DNA from: Fimihabitans intestinipullorum
Lineage (GTDB): Bacteria > Bacillota_I > Bacilli_A > RF39 > UBA660
NCBI GenBank assembly: GCA_018714965.1
Contig: DVML01000040.1
Span: 1-28,108, forward strand
Direction of reading: 5' to 3'
DNA length: 28,108 bases
The position numbers and the translations under genes were made by a program. Numbering within the stretch: the stretch's first letter is position 1; each line of letters opens with the position of its first letter. Positions 23,639-28,108 of the stretch are shown here, piece by piece. The notes below the pieces were generated by a model. That model saw nothing but the letters and a program-made list of their open reading frames with translations, ran no database searches and had not been told where the DNA came from.

Positions 23639-23667
23639 ATTTTCTCAAAAAAACAAGCATTTGTCAA
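23639..23667 (-). promoter_or_regulatory. Probable promoter of gpsB-rnpB
   Basis: On the minus strand, a perfect TTGACA (23662-23667), a 17-base spacer and a weak GAAAAT (23639-23644), 28 bases before the gpsB ATG. Confidence 0.5.
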
Positions 23668-23696
23668 TTGACTTTTCCTGTACATCTAAGCCACAA

Positions 23697-23735
23697 AAAA
23701 GCTACTTATATATATATCGGAAATAAGTAGCTAAT
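23697..23735 (-). terminator. Terminator upstream of gpsB
   Basis: Stem AGCTACTTAT with ATAAGTAGCT and a seven-base T-run on the minus strand. It ends the prepilin-gene transcript and overlaps the end of the small ORF at 23702-23800. Confidence 0.85.
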
Positions 23736-23800
23736 TTAATATAATTTACATCTTCTATCATATTGTCAAACATCATGTGAATTCTCATCTTTTCTTCCAT
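23702..23800 (-). CDS. Small ORF, 32 residues, tentative
   Basis: A 32-residue frame (MEEKMRIHMMFDNMIEDV, then NYIKLATYFRYIYK) with a strong AGAGGTGA site 7 bases before the ATG. The stop lies in the arm of the following terminator. The protein is amphipathic with a Tyr/Ile-rich end, and I do not recognise it. The strong ribosome site argues for translation; the overlap with the terminator stem argues for caution. It could be a small partner of the prepilin protein or a chance frame. Confidence 0.4.
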   Translation of the reverse strand: MEEKMRIHMMFDNMIEDVNYIKLATYFRYIYK

Positions 23801-23879
23801 GTGTCTCACCTCTATATAGAGTCTAACACACGAAAATTTATCTGTCTTGCTGTTCGACAAAACTAGAAAAAACTAGACC

Positions 23880-25316
23880 TTAAATTGCGATGACAGTAAC
23901 ACGGTAACCAACTTGAGCATTATACGTTCCTGTTCCTGATGAAAATGAAAATATTCCGGACGTAGCTCCACTACCTGCTCCTCCACGGATAAACCATGGC
24001 TGTGCACTCGTCACCATCTGCGCTGTATCTCCATACCATGTAGCAACTTCTTTTACTGCATCTCCATTTAAAGATACTTCATAATTTGTCGCACTATATG
24101 AACTATAATAGTCATAGTATTTGGTCTCTGGAAGTTCTGACATATGTGACTCTCCAATCTCTCCAAGATTGTTTCCCATCACGTACTCTCCAACACCGCC
24201 ACTCATGTCGTATACCCCGTAAATATTTCCAGTTGTAGATTGCGCGACATTCGACTGGTAATTTCCCCCTCCAGTTTTTCCACTTCCGTTTGCTGTAATT
24301 TCTTTTAAAGTTCCATATTTTGAATGTGATAAATAAGCTACTGCTCCCCATTCGCTATTCTTCATTAAATGAGTATCTGATTTTCTTTCGTTAAAACCAT
24401 GACGAGATGCGGTACTCGTACTAAAGCTACGAGACGATTCAAAATAAGTGTTTAAGCTCTCTCCTGATATTGGCGTAACATTAGGTAATACTGTCGGTTG
24501 ATCTGACGTTCCTGTCGTTTCGAACTTTCCAACCCAAAATCCACTAATCTCTCTTCCACCAAAACGGAATGCTGGATGTGTAATTAAACTTTCATCTCTC
24601 GTCGTTCCTAAATTAAATGAAATTTCAATCTCCGTTGGTCCCGTCGCGAATGCTCGATATTGAAATCTTGGAATCCATACGTAATAACCGACGACATCTA
24701 CTGGATCAACGACATCTCCCACTTTCGCCGTCCTATACTTTTCGCGCTGCGATGGCGTTACAGTAATTGCATTCGCCCATCTTTTTTCTCCGTAATTATA
24801 CCACTCATTATTCTCGTAATTTGCTTCGCTTGCAATCACCCAAGAACCTTGCGAAGCATCCCATACAACCGGATACATATTGGCAAGTAATTCTGGTGTA
24901 GATGCTCCAGAGGTATCGGCAATTTTTGGACATTCTCCCGCATCTTTCACGATAATCTCACTAGATTTAAACGGTTTAATTCCACAGAATTGTCCATTGC
25001 TCGCTTCTATTTTAGTGTTACCTTTCAGATCGATTTCAATCGTTCCATTTCCCTCGATACTTCCGTTATAATCAATTTTTTCATCATTATAAACAATTTT
25101 TCCGTTTTTAATTTCATACATATGCCGGTCATAATCGTATTCTGCACTATCTTGTGATACTGCGCGTAGTACCCCCATTAAAGTTTCTTTATAGCCACTC
25201 TGACGTGCTGTTGCAATTGCATCCATAAAATTAGGTGCAATTACAAGTACTATAATTCCAAGTACGACAATAACTGCTAATAATTCGATTAATGTAAACC
25301 CATATCTTCGTCTCAT
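23880..25316 (-). CDS. Prepilin-like protein fused to a C-type-lectin/FGE-like domain
   Basis: A 478-residue protein. The N-terminus is a type IV prepilin signal (RRRYGFTLIELLAVIVV): cleavage after Gly6, methylated Phe7 and the key Glu11, then one long hydrophobic helix. Residues 70-125 are beta-rich with an IEIDLKGN repeat. From about 165 (VWIPRFQYRAF, HPAFRFGGREISGFWVGKFETTG, KNSEWGAVAYLSHSKYG, IYGVYDMSGGVGEYVMGN, WFIRGGAGSG, GYRVTV) it reads as a formylglycine-generating-enzyme/C-type-lectin-like fold. It lacks recognisable active-site Cys, so binding is more likely than catalysis. The site AGAGGGATC precedes the ATG. No pilus machinery is nearby; its prepilin peptidase must be elsewhere. 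Confidence 0.85.
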   Translation of the reverse strand: MRRRYGFTLIELLAVIVVLGIIVLVIAPNFMDAIATARQSGYKETLMGVLRAVSQDSAEYDYDRHMYEIKNGKIVYNDEKIDYNGSIEGNGTIEIDLKGNTKIEASNGQFCGIKPFKSSEIIVKDAGECPKIADTSGASTPELLANMYPVVWDASQGSWVIASEANYENNEWYNYGEKRWANAITVTPSQREKYRTAKVGDVVDPVDVVGYYVWIPRFQYRAFATGPTEIEISFNLGTTRDESLITHPAFRFGGREISGFWVGKFETTGTSDQPTVLPNVTPISGESLNTYFESSRSFSTSTASRHGFNERKSDTHLMKNSEWGAVAYLSHSKYGTLKEITANGSGKTGGGNYQSNVAQSTTGNIYGVYDMSGGVGEYVMGNNLGEIGESHMSELPETKYYDYYSSYSATNYEVSLNGDAVKEVATWYGDTAQMVTSAQPWFIRGGAGSGATSGIFSFSSGTGTYNAQVGYRVTVIAI

Positions 25317-25365
25317 AAGATCCCTCTATTCTTTTATATTATAACAACATTCCAATTCTTTTTCA

Positions 25366-25397
25366 ATCAAAAGAAAGTAGCCATATCGACTACTTTA
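25366..25397 (-). terminator. Terminator of thrS
   Basis: Stem AAAGTAG (25374-25380) with CTACTTT (25390-25396) and a pyrimidine-rich tail on the minus strand, overlapping the thrS stop. Confidence 0.7.
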
Positions 25398-27153
25398 CAA
25401 TTTTTTTCTCTTTGATTTCTTCTTCGATCATATCGACAAATTCATTTGCTGCAACTGTCGTTGTCTTTTGTTCTCCATGCAAACGATAACTAATTAAATT
25501 TTCGTCGCGTTCTTTATCTCCTAAAACAAGAATATAAGGAACTTTCTTCGTCTGTGCTTCACGCATACGATATCCAAGCTTCTCATCTCTATCATCCAAC
25601 GTTACTCGAATATTTTTCTCTTCTAACAATGCCTTTATCTTCTCAGCATATTCTAAGTGATATTCGTTATTTACTGGAATGATACTTACTTGTACAGGCG
25701 CTAACCAAGTTGGAAATGCACCCTTTGTCTCTTCTATTAAAAATGCAGTAAATCTGTCAAATGTACCAAATATTGCTCTATGAAGAACGACAGGAACTTG
25801 CTTTTCTCCCTTATTGTCAATGTATGATAAATCAAATCGTCTTGGAAGTAAGAAATCCAATTGGCAAGTTGATAATGTGACCTCTGGCCCAACCGCTGGT
25901 TTCACTTCGACATCTAATTTAGGACCATAAAAAGCAGCTTCTCCAATTGCTTCAAAATATTCGACGCCAAGTTCATTTAAAACTTCTCTTAATCTTTCTT
26001 CAGCATTATTCCACATTTCATCATCATCAAAATATTTTTCTTTATCTTCAGGATCGCGGAGCGACAATCTAAATTTATAATCTTTAATTCCAAAATCTTT
26101 ATATACATCGAGAATTAAATTAACAACTTTTTTGAACTCTTCTCCAATCTGTTCCGGAGTTACAAACAGATGAGCATCATTTTGGCACATGCATCTTACA
26201 CGTTCTAATCCTTTCACAGCACCTGACGCTTCATATCTAAAATCTGTTGCAAACTCGCCGATTCTAATAGGCAATTCTTTATACGAATGAAGTTTATTTT
26301 TATATACTAACATATGGTGCGGACAATTCATTGGACGGAGCACAAACTCTTCTTCATCAACTTTCATTGATGGAAACATATTTTCTTTATAATGATCCCA
26401 ATGTCCTGAAGTTTTATATAAATCAACTGTTCCAACACAAGGCGTGTAAACATGTTGATATCCCATTTTTCTTTCCTTGTCATAAATATAATTTTCTAAT
26501 TCTTTACGAACTAAAGCACCATTAGGAAGCCATAACGGCATTCCAGCACCAACTAGTTCATGATTCATAAATATTTCTTGTTCTTTTCCTATTTTTCTAT
26601 GATCTCTTTGTTTTCTTTCTTCTAACTCTTGTAAATAACGATTTAAATCCTCTTCGTTTTCAAAACATACTCCATATATTCTTTGAAGCATTTTATTGTT
26701 AGCATCACCTTTCCAATAAGCTCCGCTATGTTTAATAAGTTTAAAATACTTCATTTTCTTAGTAGATTCAACATGAGGACCTCTACATAAATCTGTAAAA
26801 TCTCCCTGGGTATAGCAAGAAATAACACTCTCTTTTTCGTCCATTCTATTGATTAAATCTATTTTATACGGATCGTCTTTAAATTTTTCTAATGCTTCTT
26901 CTTTAGAGATCTCTTCTCTATAAATTCTTTTATCAGCTTTCGCACATTTTTTCATTTCTTTCTCGATTTTAGCTAAATCTTCATCTGTTAGTGTTTTGTC
27001 TCCTAAATCTATATCGTAGTAAAACCCTTCCTCGATCACTGGCCCTACCCAAAATTTAGCCTCCGAATATAAATGCTTTACAGCCTGCGCGAGTAAATGT
27101 GCACAACTATGATTCAATACATTTAATTTTTCGTTCTCTTTAATATTTTCCAT
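25390..27153 (-). CDS. thrS: Threonyl-tRNA synthetase without TGS domain
   Basis: A 587-residue class II synthetase. It begins almost at once with the N2 editing domain (NHSCAHLLAQAVKH, FYYDIDL, CRGPHVEST), then the catalytic core (motif 2 ATDFRYEASG, zinc Cys in RPMNCPHHM, GAFPTWLAPVQ) and the C-terminal anticodon domain. The N-terminal TGS domain (about 60 residues) of most bacterial ThrS is missing, and no in-frame extension exists because the T-box hairpin lies just upstream. Some bacteria have this shorter form. The ATG at 27153 has an AGAAGGGA site. Confidence 0.95.
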   Translation of the reverse strand: MENIKENEKLNVLNHSCAHLLAQAVKHLYSEAKFWVGPVIEEGFYYDIDLGDKTLTDEDLAKIEKEMKKCAKADKRIYREEISKEEALEKFKDDPYKIDLINRMDEKESVISCYTQGDFTDLCRGPHVESTKKMKYFKLIKHSGAYWKGDANNKMLQRIYGVCFENEEDLNRYLQELEERKQRDHRKIGKEQEIFMNHELVGAGMPLWLPNGALVRKELENYIYDKERKMGYQHVYTPCVGTVDLYKTSGHWDHYKENMFPSMKVDEEEFVLRPMNCPHHMLVYKNKLHSYKELPIRIGEFATDFRYEASGAVKGLERVRCMCQNDAHLFVTPEQIGEEFKKVVNLILDVYKDFGIKDYKFRLSLRDPEDKEKYFDDDEMWNNAEERLREVLNELGVEYFEAIGEAAFYGPKLDVEVKPAVGPEVTLSTCQLDFLLPRRFDLSYIDNKGEKQVPVVLHRAIFGTFDRFTAFLIEETKGAFPTWLAPVQVSIIPVNNEYHLEYAEKIKALLEEKNIRVTLDDRDEKLGYRMREAQTKKVPYILVLGDKERDENLISYRLHGEQKTTTVAANEFVDMIEEEIKEKKIVK

Positions 27154-27184
27154 AAAATCCCTTCTTTCTATTGTTTCGGGAATG

Positions 27185-27398
27185 AAAAAACACTCCCTAC
27201 TATTATGTAAGGAGCGTTGATACGCGGTACCATCCTTTGTTTCGCTTAATTACGGAGTAACGGTCCTAAACCGGAAATCTCTTTCGAGTTCTGCTCATAG
27301 GTAGTAACATTTTAATTTTCCTACAGGTTCCCAGCAATCCCTGCTCTCTAAAAGAAAAGATTTAAAATATCGTGTCCTAATCATCGCATTTGATAGTC
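27185..27398 (-). promoter_or_regulatory. T-box leader of thrS (Thr)
   Basis: On the minus strand, stem I contains AGAGAGCAGG and ACT/ACC codons at 27300-27305, able to serve as the Thr specifier. The T-box AAGGATGGTACCGCG lies at 27224-27238. The terminator stem (27191-27198 with 27208-27215) and a T-run follow. Uncharged tRNA-Thr should prevent termination. The exact specifier is not certain. Confidence 0.9.
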
Positions 27399-27400
27399 TT

Positions 27401-27429
27401 ATCATATATCTTTTTCCATTGTTTGTCAA
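27401..27429 (-). promoter_or_regulatory. Promoter of the thrS T-box transcript
   Basis: On the minus strand, TTGACA (27424-27429), a 17-base spacer and TATGAT (27401-27406). Confidence 0.8.
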
Positions 27430-27433
27430 CCTA

Positions 27434-28108
27434 TTAATGATGATGTCCACCCAACAAAACACTGACGAGTAAAAGTGCGACTCCAAGTAATACTCCTGTG
27501 ATCGTTCCCTTTTCTTTTTTGTGTTCTACTAGATGTGGGAACAATTCAAATACGGCGATATATAAAACCATTCCTGTTGTAATCGCAAGTAAAATACCCA
27601 GTAAGAATTCGTTTAACATACCACTCATAAAGAACATCAAAAGTCCCCCAAACAACGTAGAAATTGCAGTGAGAAATACAATTCCAATCGTTCTTTTCAA
27701 GTGCTTTTTCGATGTATAAAATGTAGATGCAATCACCATTCCCATCGGAATATTGTGAAGTCCTACGCCAATACACATCAAGATTCCAAGTTCTAATGAA
27801 CTTAAAACACTCGTATAAATTGCCATCCCCTCTATTATATTATGCAGAATCAAAGCAACACTTGCCACAATTCCAATATGTGTTAAGTTTTCTTCATCTA
27901 CTTTTTCATGTTCCTTTTCATGATGATCTGGAACAAATAAATCAAGCGCTTTTAATAGTAAGACTCCTATGATAATAAAGAAAAGCAAACATCCTACCGC
28001 TTGCCATGTCTCTAAACCTTCGCTTAAATGTTCGAAACTTTCCGGTAGTAATTCTAATATGATTAATGATGCCATAACTCCAAACGCCGTACTAATAGAA
28101 AACTGTAC
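27434..28108 (-). CDS. ZIP-family metal transporter, cut at the right edge
   Basis: A polytopic transporter for zinc, iron or manganese, of which 224 residues are seen. The frame runs open to the last base, so the ATG at 28075 is internal and the N-terminus lies outside (the reading FSISTAFGVMASL continues TM2). The two ZIP metal-site helices are ILHNIIEGMAIY (TM4) and GVGLHNIPMGMVIAS (TM5). A His-rich cytoplasmic loop (VPDHHEKEHEKVDEE) and a C-terminal GGHHH are typical of metal binding. The second site reads HNIPMG, with Met where ZupT-type proteins have Glu. Confidence 0.9.
   Translation of the reverse strand, partial: VQFSISTAFGVMASLIILELLPESFEHLSEGLETWQAVGCLLFFIIIGVLLLKALDLFVPDHHEKEHEKVDEENLTHIGIVASVALILHNIIEGMAIYTSVLSSLELGILMCIGVGLHNIPMGMVIASTFYTSKKHLKRTIGIVFLTAISTLFGGLLMFFMSGMLNEFLLGILLAITTGMVLYIAVFELFPHLVEHKKEKGTITGVLLGVALLLVSVLLGGHHH

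Noticed and set aside
23840..23860. TGTCGAA as a Spo0A box
   Set aside because: A 7-base match is expected several times by chance in 28 kb, and its position is not near a sporulation promoter.

Overview
The window looks like chromosomal DNA of a low-GC, Gram-positive member of the Bacillota, most likely class Bacilli. The evidence is a type B (Bacillus-type) RNase P RNA, the cell-division protein GpsB, SpoVS, a RodZ-like/PgsA/RecA cluster like that of Bacillus, T-box leaders on two aminoacyl-tRNA synthetase genes, strong AGGAGG-type ribosome sites and TTGACA/TATAAT promoters. A sortase with a wall-anchored partner, a GH25 lysozyme and a prepilin-like lectin-fold protein suggest a host-associated or gut organism. 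I cannot name the species.

Layout. 102-3014 (minus): a small lipoprotein, SufB, an unrecognised protein and SufU, in two transcription units of iron-sulphur cluster assembly. 3087-3347: SpoVS. 3471-5239: a class B sortase facing its probable substrate, a beta-helix surface protein with an NPNTLD sorting signal. 5506-5579: tRNA-Gly(UCC), followed by an orphan minus-strand gene whose 3' end carries an inverted piece of that tRNA. 6543-9694 (minus): a cyclophilin-like lipo/membrane protein, a low-molecular-weight tyrosine phosphatase, a double HD-domain protein and a zinc-ribbon membrane protein. 9829-10960 (plus): MscL and a DedA protein. 11048-16321: an exported protein, a DEAD-box helicase, T-box-controlled GltX, a GH25 lysozyme and a histidine phosphatase.

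16604-19196 is the most unusual part. An intact tRNA-Ser(GCU) is followed by a foreign-looking membrane-protein gene, the last 53 codons of a second, divergent recA, a broken ISAs1-family insertion sequence, and then a second copy of only the 3' two thirds of the tRNA-Ser. The resident pepC-recA pair follows. The inserted block copies the layout of the resident locus (tRNA-Ser, terminator, one plus-strand gene, shared terminator, recA end), so it looks like the remains of a second version of the same locus.

20587-23611 (minus): recA with a LexA-type operator, pgsA, a RodZ-like gene, rnpB and gpsB, all housekeeping. 23702-28108 (minus): a 32-residue small ORF, a large prepilin/C-type-lectin-fold protein, T-box-controlled ThrS lacking its TGS domain, and a ZIP metal transporter cut by the window edge. 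No CRISPR array, defence island or prophage is visible.
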